Shown one piece after another: positions 1 to 8,976 of a stretch of DNA of 64,000 bases. This DNA comes from Nitrospira sp. (GTDB lineage: Bacteria > Nitrospirota > Nitrospiria > Nitrospirales > Nitrospiraceae): NCBI GenBank assembly GCA_022226955.1, contig CP092079.1:3117891-3181890 (forward strand), written 5' to 3'. The position numbers and the translations under genes were made by a program. Numbering within the stretch: the stretch's first letter is position 1; each line of letters opens with the position of its first letter. Under the pieces are notes generated by a model, which saw nothing but the letters and a program-made list of their open reading frames with translations, was not told where the DNA came from and did no database searches.

Positions 1-258
1 CCGGAGTGGCGCGACGGATTCTCCAAAGATGACCATGCCCAGCAGCGCGGTTCCGACGGCTCCAATTCCAGTCCAGACGGCGTAGCCCGTGCCGACAGGA
101 ATGGATCGCAGCGCCTGCGAAAGAAAATAGAAACTCGCGATCATGGCGGCGATAGTTCCGAGACTGGGCCATGGACGGGAAAATCCTTCCGTGTATTTCA
201 GGCCGATCGCCCAACCCATTTCAAGCAGTCCCGCGAGGATCAAGTAGACCCATTCCAT
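1..258 (-). CDS. sugE: SMR-family guanidinium exporter Gdx/SugE (partial, C-terminus beyond the left edge)
   Basis: Reading the minus strand from an ATG at 258 gives 86 uninterrupted codons to the window edge. The start [19 protein letters not shown] and the later stretch [19 protein letters not shown] are diagnostic of the small multidrug resistance superfamily. The pattern (Glu13 in the first helix, the W-A-x-G-L-K-Y-T segment) fits the Gdx/SugE subgroup, which exports guanidinium in exchange for protons across the inner membrane as a dual-topology dimer. About three of the usual four helices are present; the rest of the roughly 105 residues lies left of base 1. A purine-rich AGGAAGGA lies about 10 bases before the start. 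It follows the chaA-like gene on the same strand, separated by a strong hairpin. The family call is firm; the substrate is inferred from the subgroup pattern. Confidence 0.85.
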   Translation of the reverse strand, partial: MEWVYLILAGLLEMGWAIGLKYTEGFSRPWPSLGTIAAMIASFYFLSQALRSIPVGTGYAVWTGIGAVGTALLGMVIFGESVAPLR

Positions 259-298
259 CGGTTCCGGTCCTTCCTCTGAAGATGTCGGCAGGGGTTAT

Positions 299-331
299 CC
301 GATCTCGCGACGCGCATGGTCGCGAGATCGG
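299..331 (-). terminator. Perfect 13-bp stem-loop between chaA and sugE (putative terminator)
   Basis: The arms CCGATCTCGCGAC (299-311) and GTCGCGAGATCGG (319-331) are perfectly complementary around a 7-base loop, immediately after the stop codon of the chaA-like gene. No run of T follows on the minus strand (ATAACCCC), so it is a weak intrinsic terminator at best. It could also be an mRNA-stabilising or processing hairpin. Confidence 0.5.
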
Positions 332-337
332 AGCCGG

Positions 338-1459
338 CTATCGTTCGAAAATCAGCATGACATAGGCGAGAAAAATTAGCAGGTGCACCGCTCCGAGCAG
401 GATGTTTGTGCGGGCACTGGCAAAGGTCAGGAGACTGAGCCCGAGCGTCAGCAGCAACAGGGTCATGCCGACGGGGTCGAGCCCAAGGACGATGGTCTGG
501 TCCATGACAAACCCGACGGTCAGGACTGCGGGGATCGTCAGACTGATGGTGGCTAGGACCGATCCCAATAACAAATTGACGGAGCGCTGGAGTTGATTGC
601 TCATCGCGGCGCGCACGGCGCTCATCGACTCGGGCGACAAGACCAGCACGGATACGAGCACCCCAGCTAGGGCCGGGGGTGCGTGCAACTCATGGATAGC
701 GTGGGTGATAGGGACCGCAATCTGGCCGGCGAGGATCACGACCGGCAGCAGGTGCGCCACCAGCAACAGCATCAGGTGTGCCGCCGAGCGGTCTTGATCG
801 CCGGAGGCGCAGTGCCAGTAGGAGGCTTCTTCCCGTTCCGGCGAGGCCGGCGCGATGAAATAGTTGCGATGCCGGGAGATCTGCATGGCGAGGAAGACCG
901 CGTAGAGCCCGATCGACATAATGGTGAGCACGACCGATTGGCGAGGCGACAAGGTCGGGCCTGGGGAAGACACTGTGAAGTTGGGCAGGACCAGGCTCAG
1001 CACGGCCAGGGGGATGATCACCGCCAGAAAGGCGTTTGCCCCTTGCAGGTTGTAGGTTTGTTCGTGATACCGCAATCCCCCCAGCAAGAGAGAAAAGCCG
1101 ATCATGCCGTTCAGTGCAATCATGACGACGGCGAACATCGCATCCCGCGCAAGCGAGGGATTGCCTTTGCCGGTCAGCATGACGGCGCTGATCATCATGA
1201 CTTCAATGCCGGTGACGGCCAGCGTCAGAATGAGCGTGCCTCCCGGCTCGCCCATTTTTGTGGCCAAACTCTCGGCATGCCGGACGACCGCAAAGGCCGA
1301 CAGCAGAATGACCGCAAACAGCCAGGCGAACATGAGCGCGAACCACAGGGGATTCGACAGGTCCCCCAGCCATCTCTGTCCGAAGATGAGAAAAGCCACC
1401 GAGGTGCCGCCGCTCACGAAAAGCGACCATTCCTGTTCGATGGTGGGAGTGAGCTTCAT
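338..1459 (-). CDS. chaA: ChaA-type calcium (cation)/proton antiporter
   Basis: This 373-residue integral membrane protein resembles E. coli ChaA along its whole length: the segment RHAESLATKMGEPGGTLILT near residue 60, a first acidic signature TGIEVMMISAVM near residue 85, and a second repeat with LSPESMSAVRAAMSNQLQRS near residue 275. The two inverted repeats, each with an essential Glu, are the hallmark of the CaCA (calcium/cation antiporter) superfamily. About 11 hydrophobic segments are visible, with a hydrophilic loop near residues 205-225. It probably exports Ca2+ or Na+/K+ for protons at the inner membrane. It lies upstream of the sugE-like gene on the same strand with a hairpin between them. 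Length is normal for ChaA (about 366). Ion specificity cannot be read from the sequence. Confidence 0.9.
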   Translation of the reverse strand: MKLTPTIEQEWSLFVSGGTSVAFLIFGQRWLGDLSNPLWFALMFAWLFAVILLSAFAVVRHAESLATKMGEPGGTLILTLAVTGIEVMMISAVMLTGKGNPSLARDAMFAVVMIALNGMIGFSLLLGGLRYHEQTYNLQGANAFLAVIIPLAVLSLVLPNFTVSSPGPTLSPRQSVVLTIMSIGLYAVFLAMQISRHRNYFIAPASPEREEASYWHCASGDQDRSAAHLMLLLVAHLLPVVILAGQIAVPITHAIHELHAPPALAGVLVSVLVLSPESMSAVRAAMSNQLQRSVNLLLGSVLATISLTIPAVLTVGFVMDQTIVLGLDPVGMTLLLLTLGLSLLTFASARTNILLGAVHLLIFLAYVMLIFER

Positions 1460-1549
1460 GGTCTGGCGGCTGCCGGATGATTCGTCACGAAAGGCCTGTC
1501 ATGTGTAGGTTACTTGAACGGTTCGACGATCCGATGTGCCGTCCCTGGA

Positions 1550-4500
1550 CTAATGCTCTTTCTGAGCAGCGTCGAGGGTGGGGAGGCTGTCTGCCGGCTG
1601 AGGGCTCTGTTGCGCAGAGCCTTCAATCCATCGATAGAGGATCGGAAGGACGATCAACGTCAGCAAGGTGGAGCTGACGAGTCCGCCGATGACGACGATC
1701 GCCAAAGGGCGTTGTACCTCCGAGCCGATTCCATGGGCAAATGCGAGGGGAACCAACCCGAGCAACGCGACCAGTGCGGTCATGAGGACCGGCCGCAGGC
1801 GCAGCAAGGCTCCGGACGTCACCGCCTCGTCCAGGGAGGCGCCTTCCTCGCGCAGGGCATTCATGCAGGAGACCAGCACGATTCCGTTCAGCACCGCTAC
1901 GCCGAAGAGGTTGATGAAGCCGATTGAGGCCGGCACGCTGAGATATTCCCCCGTCAGCCAGAGCGCGACCACTCCGCCGATCAATGCGAAGGGGAGGTTC
2001 AAAATAATGAGGGTCGCCTGACGCAGCGAATCGAAGGTGGAGTACAGCAAAAGGAAGATCAGTCCAATGGTGATGGGCACGATGAGCCGGAGTTTGGACA
2101 TGGCTCGTTCCATATTTTCGAACGAGCCTCCCCAGGCGACGGTGTATCCGGCGGGAAGCGCCACCTGGGTGGCGATTTTCTCCTGCGCTTCAGCGACCAA
2201 GCTGCCGATGTCGCGCCCCATCGTATTGAACCCGATGGAGACATACCGCTGAAGTTTTTCCCGGCTGATCCGTCCTGGTCCTTCCTCCAGGCGGACCTGT
2301 CCAAGGTCGGCGAGGGGAATCAGCGCCCCGTCCCCGCCGGTGACCAGAATGTTGCTGATCGTTTCGGCGCTGTCTCGGTATTGCTCGGGAAAGCGGACGA
2401 CTAGGTCGAATCGTTGCTGCCCCTCATAGACGCGCGTCGCGGCTTCGCCGCCGATTGCGGTGCTGATGATGTCCCGGACATCGGACACGTTGATGCCATG
2501 ACGCGCAATTTTTCCGCGATCGATGTCGATGGTGAGATAGGGCTGCCCGAAGAGCTGCTCGATCTTGATGTCCCGCACCCCGCGCACGGTGTTCAGCTGG
2601 CTGGCGATTTCTTCGGCCTTGCTGCGCAGGACTTCCAGGTCGTCTCCGAAGAGCTTGACGGTGGCTTCTGTCCGGACGCCTGAAATCAGCTCATCGACCC
2701 GCTGTTGAATGGGCTGGCTGATGAGGAAGGTCGCGCCCGGGATATTGGTCAGCCGCTCGCGGAACTTCTGCATCAGTTCGGGCATGGTGCGCGCGGTAGT
2801 CCATTGGTCCAAAGGACGGAGGCGGACTACAGGATCGCTCTCGTTCGGTTCCTGCGGATCGTTTCCCAGTTCGGTGCGGCCGATCTTCGAGACCACCATC
2901 TCCACCTCGGGGAATTCCATGATGGCCTGCTGCATGCGTTTTTCGATTTCGATCGAGGCGGGCAACGAGACGCTCGGCAGTCGAATCGTTTGCGGGGCGA
3001 CGCTGCCTTCGTTCAGGATCGGGATGAACTCACTGCCCAAAAGCGGAAACAGCGCCAGGCTGCCGAGCAGCGAGCCGACAGCCATGCCCAGCACCAGCGT
3101 TCTGTTCGCCAGTGCCCATCGAAGCGACGGCTCATACAGACGTTTGGCCGAGCGAACGATCCAAGGATCTTCTTCACTGCCGCGAGTTAACATGAGAGAG
3201 CAGAGGACCGGCGAGAGCGTCAGCGAGAGCGCCAGAGAGATCAAGAGCGCGATCATAATGGTGTAGGCGAGCGGCTTGAACATCTTGCCTTCCATCCCCT
3301 GCAGGGACAGCAGTGGCAGAAACACCAGAATGATAATCAGGATGCCGAAGACGACCGGCTGGCCGACCTCTTTGACCGCCCGGGTAATCAGCTCAAGGCG
3401 CGGGATCGCCGCGGAGGTATGCTCCGAGAGATGCCGGTAGACGTTCTCGACCACGACCACGGAGCCGTCCACGATCATGCCGATGGCGATGGCCAGTCCG
3501 CCCAGCGACATGAGATTGGCGGTGAGCCCGACCTGGTTCATCACGATGAACGTGCCCAGGGGGGCGAGCAGCAGGGTCGCGACGACGATCAATGCGCTGC
3601 GCAGGTTGCCGAGGAAGAGGACCAGCACCACGACGACCAGGACGACGCCTTCGCCCAGTGACTTATAGACCGTGTTCAATGCGGCGGTGATCAATTCGAT
3701 GCGGTCGTAAAACGGGACAATACTCAGGCCTTCCGGCAGAAGGTTGCGGGCATGGATGTCGGCAATGCGCGCCTTGATGCCTTCGACGACGTCGCGGGCG
3801 TTTCCGCCGCGCAGCATCAGGACGATCCCCGTCACCACTTCGCGGTCTCCGTTCAGCACGGTGGCGCCATGCCGGACCGCGTGGTCGATCAACACCTGCG
3901 CCACGTCGCCGACAAAGACCGGTGTGCCGCCGGTTTCCTTGATCACGATGCGTTCGACGTCTTCGAGCGACCGGATCAAGCCGATGCCGCGGACGATATA
4001 TTTTTCGTCATGCTTTTCGAGAATGTTGCCGCCGGCGTTGGCGTTGTTGCTCGAGACCGCATTGAAGACTTCTCGAAGCGTGAGGTTGTATTTCCGCAGC
4101 AGGGCTGGCTCGACCAGCACTTGATACTGTTTGACGAAGCCGCCCATGGAATTCACGTCGATCACTTCCGGAGTGCTTTTCAGCATCGGCCGGATGACCC
4201 AGTCCTGAATCGTACGTTGATCGATCAGGCTCTGGTGCGTCACAGCCTCGTCCTGGGCGGGGACGCGGGAGTCGGCCAGGTAATACTGGAACACCTCGCC
4301 CAACCCGGTGCTGTTCGGCACCAGTGTCGGTTCTACACCGGGAGGCAGCACGTCGTTCGCTTCAAGCAGCCGTTCGAGGACTAACTGGCGCGCAAGGTTG
4401 ATGTCCATCGAATCGTCGAAGACGATGGTGATGAGCGAGAGGCCGACCTTGGTCAAGGAACGCATTTCCGTCAGGGCGGGGACGCCGGTTAGCTGGAGTT

Positions 4501-4708
4501 CGATCGGGTAGGTGACCAGCCGTTCGACTTCGGCGGGGGACAATCCCGGCGCTTTAGTGACGACTTGCACCAGCACGCTGGTGACATCGGGAAAGGCATC
4601 GATCGGAATGGTTCGAAAGGAGTAGAGCCCTCCGATGCCGAGCAGGACCGCGACGAGCACGACGAGCATGCGCTGGCGGAGTGAAATGTCGAGCAGGCGG
4701 GCAACCAT
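1550..4708 (-). CDS. Heavy-metal efflux RND transporter (CusA/CzcA family)
   Basis: This 1,052-residue inner-membrane pump has the RND layout: an N-terminal helix (LLDISLRQRMLVVLVAVLL), a periplasmic loop, helices 2-6, a second large periplasmic loop, and helices 7-12. HME-RND landmarks include FPDVTSVLVQVVTKAPGLSP near the N-terminus and MIVDGSVVVVEN in helix 4. In helix 4 the Asp that CzcA uses in its DFG signature is Ala here (AIAIGMIVDG), as in CusA-type pumps, while the next Asp and the Glu are kept. This argues against a classic Zn/Co/Cd CzcA, but the substrate is unproven. It is the third gene of the operon; its ATG overlaps the stop codon of the membrane-fusion gene (ATGA at 4708), implying translational coupling. 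It would work as a proton-driven trimer with the two upstream products. Confidence 0.92.
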   Translation of the reverse strand: MVARLLDISLRQRMLVVLVAVLLGIGGLYSFRTIPIDAFPDVTSVLVQVVTKAPGLSPAEVERLVTYPIELQLTGVPALTEMRSLTKVGLSLITIVFDDSMDINLARQLVLERLLEANDVLPPGVEPTLVPNSTGLGEVFQYYLADSRVPAQDEAVTHQSLIDQRTIQDWVIRPMLKSTPEVIDVNSMGGFVKQYQVLVEPALLRKYNLTLREVFNAVSSNNANAGGNILEKHDEKYIVRGIGLIRSLEDVERIVIKETGGTPVFVGDVAQVLIDHAVRHGATVLNGDREVVTGIVLMLRGGNARDVVEGIKARIADIHARNLLPEGLSIVPFYDRIELITAALNTVYKSLGEGVVLVVVVLVLFLGNLRSALIVVATLLLAPLGTFIVMNQVGLTANLMSLGGLAIAIGMIVDGSVVVVENVYRHLSEHTSAAIPRLELITRAVKEVGQPVVFGILIIILVFLPLLSLQGMEGKMFKPLAYTIMIALLISLALSLTLSPVLCSLMLTRGSEEDPWIVRSAKRLYEPSLRWALANRTLVLGMAVGSLLGSLALFPLLGSEFIPILNEGSVAPQTIRLPSVSLPASIEIEKRMQQAIMEFPEVEMVVSKIGRTELGNDPQEPNESDPVVRLRPLDQWTTARTMPELMQKFRERLTNIPGATFLISQPIQQRVDELISGVRTEATVKLFGDDLEVLRSKAEEIASQLNTVRGVRDIKIEQLFGQPYLTIDIDRGKIARHGINVSDVRDIISTAIGGEAATRVYEGQQRFDLVVRFPEQYRDSAETISNILVTGGDGALIPLADLGQVRLEEGPGRISREKLQRYVSIGFNTMGRDIGSLVAEAQEKIATQVALPAGYTVAWGGSFENMERAMSKLRLIVPITIGLIFLLLYSTFDSLRQATLIILNLPFALIGGVVALWLTGEYLSVPASIGFINLFGVAVLNGIVLVSCMNALREEGASLDEAVTSGALLRLRPVLMTALVALLGLVPLAFAHGIGSEVQRPLAIVVIGGLVSSTLLTLIVLPILYRWIEGSAQQSPQPADSLPTLDAAQKEH

Positions 4709-5940
4709 CAGACTTGTTTCTTCAAGAACTCGGATTTCAAAATAAAGGCGCCGTGCGTGACGACCGGCTCGCCTTCGGCGAGGCCTCCGAGGATGGTGCT
4801 ATGGGTGCCGTTGGATTCTCCGACTTGGACTTCGCGGACTTCATACTCCGTCGCGGTGCGTTGCACGAAGACGAAGGTCCGGTTCTGGTCTCGTTGCAGC
4901 GCGGATTCCGGGACGGCCAGCCGGTCCGGTTGCGATTCAGAGAAGAGACGGATGGTGGCGAACATCTCCGGTTTCAGCCGTCCCTCGGGGTTGGGGAGTT
5001 CGAGCCGTACCTGCATGGTGCGCGTGGCGGGATCCAGGATATCTCCCACGTAGGTGATTGTGCCCTTGAAGGTTTCCCGCGGATAGGCATTGACGCGCAC
5101 CTCCGCCTGCAGGCCGCCGGCGGCATGGATGGCGTGGACAAACGGAATGTCTTTTTCAGGGATGTTGGCGCGCACCCAGACTTCAGAGAGATCGGCGAGC
5201 ACGAACAACTTTTCCGTGGTCTCGACGACTTCTCCCCTGGTCAGGTTGCGCCCGATGATGCGTCCGGCGAAAGGGGCCACAATCGGCACATGGGAACGGA
5301 TGTCCCGGCTCTTGTCGAGCCGGCGAAACTCGCTGTCGCTCATGCCGAGCAGCTTGAGGTGGTCGCGCGCCTCATGGGCTTCCGCCTGCATGCTGAGCAA
5401 TTCCGCGTGCCGGCGCTGCGCTTCCGCCTCGCCGATCACTTGTTCTTGCAACAGAAATTTGGCTCGCGCATAGGCTTGTTCGGCGACATGGAGTTTCGCT
5501 TGCGACTTCAGATAGGCGGATTGCGCCAGACCCAGGTTGCTGCTGTAGAGAATGGCCAGGAGGGCATTGGCTTCGACCTGTTGCCCCAAGTCTGCATAGA
5601 CATCCACGACTCGCCCGCGGACCAGGGTGGTAATGTCCGCCATCGCGCGCTCGTTCGGTTGCAAGATCGCGGGAAAGTCCCGATAGGTGCGGAAGTCGCT
5701 TCGAGACGCCGGTTGAGCGACGAGCCCGATTCTGGAAATCTCCTCCGCGGACAGGGTAATCAGTCCGGGCGCATCGGCCGCCACGGGCGTCTTGACCGCC
5801 ACGGCATCGCTAGGAGACTGGTCGCATCCGGCGGCGATTGCGGCCAGGCAGAGCAGGAGGCCGGCGGTCAGGCGAAGCCCCGCTTCCCTGGCCATCGACC
5901 GCCTGTTCCTCTGTATGCGCCCAGCTTGGAGTATCGTCAT
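4708..5940 (-). CDS. Efflux RND periplasmic adaptor (membrane fusion) lipoprotein, CusB/CzcB type
   Basis: This 410-residue adaptor would bridge the RND pump and the outer-membrane channel. The N-terminus has a lipoprotein signal ending in a lipobox (LAAIAAGC, Cys39 from this start). A later ATG at 5895 (residue 16) gives a neater signal peptide and has GAGGA upstream, so it may be the true start; the listed ATG overlaps the upstream stop as ATGA. Then come a lipoyl/barrel-sandwich half (GRVVDVYADLGQQVEANALL, near 110-130), a helical hairpin (about 135-200), the second half (PFAGRIIGRNLTRGEVV), and beta-barrel/membrane-proximal domains. No CusB-type Met-rich metal site or CzcB His-rich N-terminus is obvious, so metal choice stays open. 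It is the second gene of a three-gene operon. Confidence 0.9.
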   Translation of the reverse strand: MTILQAGRIQRNRRSMAREAGLRLTAGLLLCLAAIAAGCDQSPSDAVAVKTPVAADAPGLITLSAEEISRIGLVAQPASRSDFRTYRDFPAILQPNERAMADITTLVRGRVVDVYADLGQQVEANALLAILYSSNLGLAQSAYLKSQAKLHVAEQAYARAKFLLQEQVIGEAEAQRRHAELLSMQAEAHEARDHLKLLGMSDSEFRRLDKSRDIRSHVPIVAPFAGRIIGRNLTRGEVVETTEKLFVLADLSEVWVRANIPEKDIPFVHAIHAAGGLQAEVRVNAYPRETFKGTITYVGDILDPATRTMQVRLELPNPEGRLKPEMFATIRLFSESQPDRLAVPESALQRDQNRTFVFVQRTATEYEVREVQVGESNGTHSTILGGLAEGEPVVTHGAFILKSEFLKKQV

Positions 5941-7223
5941 AGTGTTCCACCGATCGCTCGTTCAAGGTGTGCCAAGGAGACGGATAATTCATACCGCGCT
6001 TGGGCGTAGTCCATCTGGATTTGGCGTTGGACGCGCTGGGCATCGAAGACGTCCAAGAGGCTTGAAGCGCCTTGCTGAAAACTGAACTGCGCGAGCCGCA
6101 AGGCCTCTTGAGCCTGTTTCAACAGCCCTTTGTCGAATACGTCGATGAGCGCGGCCGTGGTGCGCGCATCTTGATAGTGCTGGAAAATGGCTCTCGCCAG
6201 CTCGTTGCGCGTTCGCAGCAATTCGGCTTCGTGATGCCGCTTGGACCCCAGCGACGCGGCGATTTCTCCTTCCCGGCGGTACCAGAGCGGCATGGGGATC
6301 GACAGGCCTCCTTGCACCGCTTCCCGGCCGATCTCGCGCCAGTAGCTGCCGCTGACGGTCACGCTGGGAATTCTCGATTGCCGCTCGAACTCGATTTTCC
6401 AGTCCGATTGTTCGACCGATTTCAACAGCCGTTGAATCGACGGATGCTCGGTGCCCATGCGAACGATCAATTCATCCAGGTGGACTTCCTTCGACATGCC
6501 CATGAAGTCGCCCTGAATGACATAGGTCGGTCCGAGCGCGCCGCCGGTCAGCGTGTCCACCACGGCTCGATTAACGCGCACGGCGTTCTCCGCGCGGGCG
6601 AGCTGTTGACGAGCTTTCAGCACTTCGACTTCGGCTTTAATCGATTCGAATTGCGGCGCTTCTCCCGATTTCACGCGGGCCTTGACGATTCGCGTGACGC
6701 TTTCGACCGTGTCGAGATTTTGCTGCGCCAGCGCGGCATCCCGCTGGGCCAGCAACAGGTCGTAGAATGCGACCTTGACTTGGGTGGTCAGCTGTAAGCG
6801 GGTTTCCGACATGCCGGCGTTGGCGGTTGCCAGTCCCGCGTCGGCCACCTTCTGGCGCGCCGCGCGCATCGCCGGCCATTCCAACGGCTGTCCGATGGTC
6901 ACATTGTATTCAGTGAGCTTTTCGCGGGCGAGGGATTCCCGGATATCGGCGCGACCGTTGTCACGGACTTCGCCGTACCCCATGTAGCCGGTGACGGTCG
7001 GGTTTGGATACGCGCCGGCGGCGGTCTGTTGACCGCGCTGTTGATCGATGGTGCCTTCTGCGGACGAGACCGCCGGATTCTTTGCCAAGGCCAAGTCGAG
7101 GATCGAGTCGAGGGTATAGGCGGATGGGGCCGGCTCCAACGCGAAGCTGGGCGGCGCCGGCAGCGCGATGGCATACAGCGCGGCGCTCAGGCCGATGCGT
7201 GAAAGAACAGAGTAAATTCTCAT
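5937..7223 (-). CDS. TolC-family outer membrane efflux protein (CusC/CzcC type)
   Basis: This is an outer-membrane channel of about 428 residues. I chose the ATG at 7223 because it has GGAG 8 bases upstream and opens directly on a signal peptide (MRIYSVLSRIGLSAALYAIA, ending near SFA). A start 24 bases further upstream is possible but adds nothing. The mature protein has two outer-membrane efflux repeats: the first begins at YTLDSILDLALAKNPAV with a PNPTVTGYMGYGEV segment, the second at residue ~230 onward with EHPSIQRLLKSVEQSDWKIE. The long helical stretch rich in Arg, Ala and Gln (for example AQQNLDTVESVTRIVKARVK) forms the tunnel. It is the first gene of the efflux operon; its stop overlaps the adaptor start. 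Length and repeat pattern are typical. Confidence 0.9.
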   Translation of the reverse strand: MRIYSVLSRIGLSAALYAIALPAPPSFALEPAPSAYTLDSILDLALAKNPAVSSAEGTIDQQRGQQTAAGAYPNPTVTGYMGYGEVRDNGRADIRESLAREKLTEYNVTIGQPLEWPAMRAARQKVADAGLATANAGMSETRLQLTTQVKVAFYDLLLAQRDAALAQQNLDTVESVTRIVKARVKSGEAPQFESIKAEVEVLKARQQLARAENAVRVNRAVVDTLTGGALGPTYVIQGDFMGMSKEVHLDELIVRMGTEHPSIQRLLKSVEQSDWKIEFERQSRIPSVTVSGSYWREIGREAVQGGLSIPMPLWYRREGEIAASLGSKRHHEAELLRTRNELARAIFQHYQDARTTAALIDVFDKGLLKQAQEALRLAQFSFQQGASSLLDVFDAQRVQRQIQMDYAQARYELSVSLAHLERAIGGTL

Positions 7224-7266
7224 GTACGGGACTCCGGTGAGAACCACGAGTATAGCAGGTCCATGG

Positions 7267-7725
7267 TTAGGTGGGACGCGCGGAGACGATGATTTTTGCC
7301 GTGGGCGTCATGCTCCTCAACGGATCCTTGGTATCGAGCCAGACGTTGTAGTGGATCGATCCGCTGCGAGTAAAGCAGAGGCTGACGTAAGCGTTCGGTG
7401 GAACAGTGGCGGTATCGTCGAACGAGCCGAAACGAGAGAAGCCTGTTTGGCAGGAGACGCTCGATCCGGAGAGATGGCTGAGCAGGCTGATGGTGACCGG
7501 CTCGTCGCGCAGATTTTGCCAGCGCACTTCGTCGCCGATATGGACATCCAAGCGGGATGGAGTCACGGCATCCTGAATATGGATGTAGCGGGTATGCCCT
7601 GGAGCGGTGTCGATCGATGCGGTCGCGCAAGCGGCCACAAAACAGGCTCCGAGGAATACCCCTCCTAGCCGGACGGCGCGGATTGCGCGATGCGTGATGG
7701 AGCGCACCGGATGTCGTCTGTGCAT
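7267..7725 (-). CDS. Cupredoxin-like periplasmic lipoprotein
   Basis: This 152-residue protein begins with a basic n-region, a hydrophobic core and a lipobox-like FVAAC, so it is probably a lipoprotein. The mature part reads like a small cupredoxin/plastocyanin-fold domain: VTPSRLDVHIGDEVRWQN (the strand pair that precedes the copper site) and SLCFTRSGSIHYNVWL near the end, which resembles the Cys-x-His copper loop but lacks the usual G-M. Copper binding is therefore doubtful. It lies 43 bases upstream of the metal efflux operon on the same strand, so a role in periplasmic metal handling is plausible but inferred. AAAGG lies 6 bases before the ATG. Confidence 0.6.
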   Translation of the reverse strand: MHRRHPVRSITHRAIRAVRLGGVFLGACFVAACATASIDTAPGHTRYIHIQDAVTPSRLDVHIGDEVRWQNLRDEPVTISLLSHLSGSSVSCQTGFSRFGSFDDTATVPPNAYVSLCFTRSGSIHYNVWLDTKDPLRSMTPTAKIIVSARPT

Positions 7726-7779
7726 GTCGTGCCTTTCTTCACAGGGCCAGCGCTGGGTATTCGATGGGTCGAACGGGTC

Positions 7780-8172
7780 TCATCGTTCCTTGAGCAGCGC
7801 CGTGATCGATGCGAGCAGCCTGTCGAGTTCGTACGGTTTATGGATCGTCTGGTCGGCGCCGAAGGATGCCGCCACAGGCAGCAGATTGGTATGGCCGCTG
7901 CCTCCGCTCATGGCGATCAGTTTGATTGCCGGGAACTCCCGCCGCAAGGCGAGGATCGTTTCCAGCCCTTCTTTTCCTGGCATGAACAGATCCACAATGG
8001 CGAGCGCGCACCGTTCTTGTTTGGCGAGCGCCAGCCCGGCATTTCCGTCTTGGGCTTCTCGAACGGTATATCCGACTTCGCTGAGTGCCAGCTTGAGGAG
8101 CTTGCGAATATCCGGATCGTCATCAATGACGAGGATGATTTGTGCGTTCGGCTGATCGGTTCGGTCGGTCAT
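7780..8172 (-). CDS. Single-domain response regulator (receiver only)
   Basis: A 130-residue CheY-like receiver with no output domain. Key residues are all present: the acidic cluster IDDDP (18-20), the phosphoacceptor Asp61 in IVDLFMPGKEG, the Ser of AMSGGSG, and the Lys of HKPYE. It should be phosphorylatable. It could pass phosphate on in a relay or act by protein contact. It is the first of several receiver proteins on this strand between 7.8 and 10.7 kb; no kinase is directly next to it. Confidence 0.88.
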   Translation of the reverse strand: MTDRTDQPNAQIILVIDDDPDIRKLLKLALSEVGYTVREAQDGNAGLALAKQERCALAIVDLFMPGKEGLETILALRREFPAIKLIAMSGGSGHTNLLPVAASFGADQTIHKPYELDRLLASITALLKER

Positions 8173-8469
8173 GTCTGCGTCTCTCTATCCGTCGCGCTCC
8201 TACATTAGGGGAATCGGAAGTGCTTTTTTCTGGGGTCATGTGGGCGCGTCGTGAATAGTTCATGGACATAGCTTGGGCGGTTCTGTCGGCGAGTCCTGCC
8301 TTCTCAGGAGGACCTGGGGCAAGCGACAGGGCAACGGACTCAATAGGGTATGTGTGCGGCATTATGGTGTATCCAGAGTCAGACCAATGGGTGAGTCATC
8401 TCTATCGACGAACCCCGTTCAGGATGGCACCGCGCAGGAGTCGATGCCACGCGATTCGTCGGCAGGTCT
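8173..8469. other. Intergenic region, about 300 bases, nothing recognised
   Basis: Lies between two minus-strand receiver genes. Short open frames on the plus strand here have no recognisable domain. It may hold the promoter of the receiver at 7780-8172, but no convincing -35/-10 pair stands out. Confidence 0.4.
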
Positions 8470-8976
8470 TCATCGCCCATTGATCTGACTGTGCGGGATC
8501 GGCGGTGTGGATCCTCTCAAATCCGGTAGTGTTGCGTGGAATGCCGAGGTGCATTTGCGTTTTAAGAGCTCCTGGTCGAGCGGTTTCACGATGTATTCCT
8601 GCGCCCACAGGCGGACAGCACTCCGGAGTTTGTCGATATGCGGCACCCGCGCCATGACGATCACCGGAATGGTGGGATGGCGATCTTTCATTTCCTGTAG
8701 AACGGCCATCCCGCCGAGGATCGGCATATCCATTTCAAGCAGCATTCCGGCAAAGGCTGTAGCTGGAGATGTGCGAGCGAGTCGTGTGAGTCCAGAGACG
8801 CCGTTATTTTCCCCCTCGGCGTCGAATCCCCACTGGGTCAACTGGGCGCAGACCGACAATCGGATGGCATCATCGTGATCGACTACCAGAATGCGCCGAC
8901 GGGCTACAGGCTCTGCTGTTGTGCTGAGATCTTGTGCTGTCATTGAGTTCGGCTGGAGTGGGGCCGTCGCGTTCAT
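8470..8976 (-). CDS. Degenerate receiver (pseudo-receiver) with Glu at the phosphoacceptor position
   Basis: A 168-residue protein with a receiver domain from about residue 27 to 145. The acidic pocket VVDHDDAIR and the Lys of IVKPLD are kept. The phosphoacceptor site reads LLEMDMPILGG, so Glu81 takes the place of the usual Asp (LLDxxMP). The conserved Thr/Ser position reads VIVMARV, with Ala instead. Glu can mimic the phosphorylated state, so the protein may be locked active or regulated otherwise. There is no DNA-binding domain; the last 25 residues are Pro/Ser-rich. AAAGG lies 6 bases before the ATG. The fold is clear; the loss of phosphorylation is inferred from alignment by eye. Confidence 0.8.
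   Translation of the reverse strand: MNATAPLQPNSMTAQDLSTTAEPVARRRILVVDHDDAIRLSVCAQLTQWGFDAEGENNGVSGLTRLARTSPATAFAGMLLEMDMPILGGMAVLQEMKDRHPTIPVIVMARVPHIDKLRSAVRLWAQEYIVKPLDQELLKRKCTSAFHATLPDLRGSTPPIPHSQINGR

Noticed and set aside
259..337. Guanidine riboswitch upstream of the gdx/sugE gene
   Set aside because: Only 79 bases separate it from chaA, mostly taken by a perfect hairpin that looks like a terminator; I could not match conserved guanidine-I, -II or -III riboswitch elements.
4681..6009. Long plus-strand open frame (442 codons) opposite the membrane fusion gene
   Set aside because: It is antisense to a clear adaptor lipoprotein gene, has no recognisable domain, and GC-rich DNA commonly gives long antisense frames. 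Similar antisense frames opposite RND, TolC and Tc genes were dropped for the same reason.
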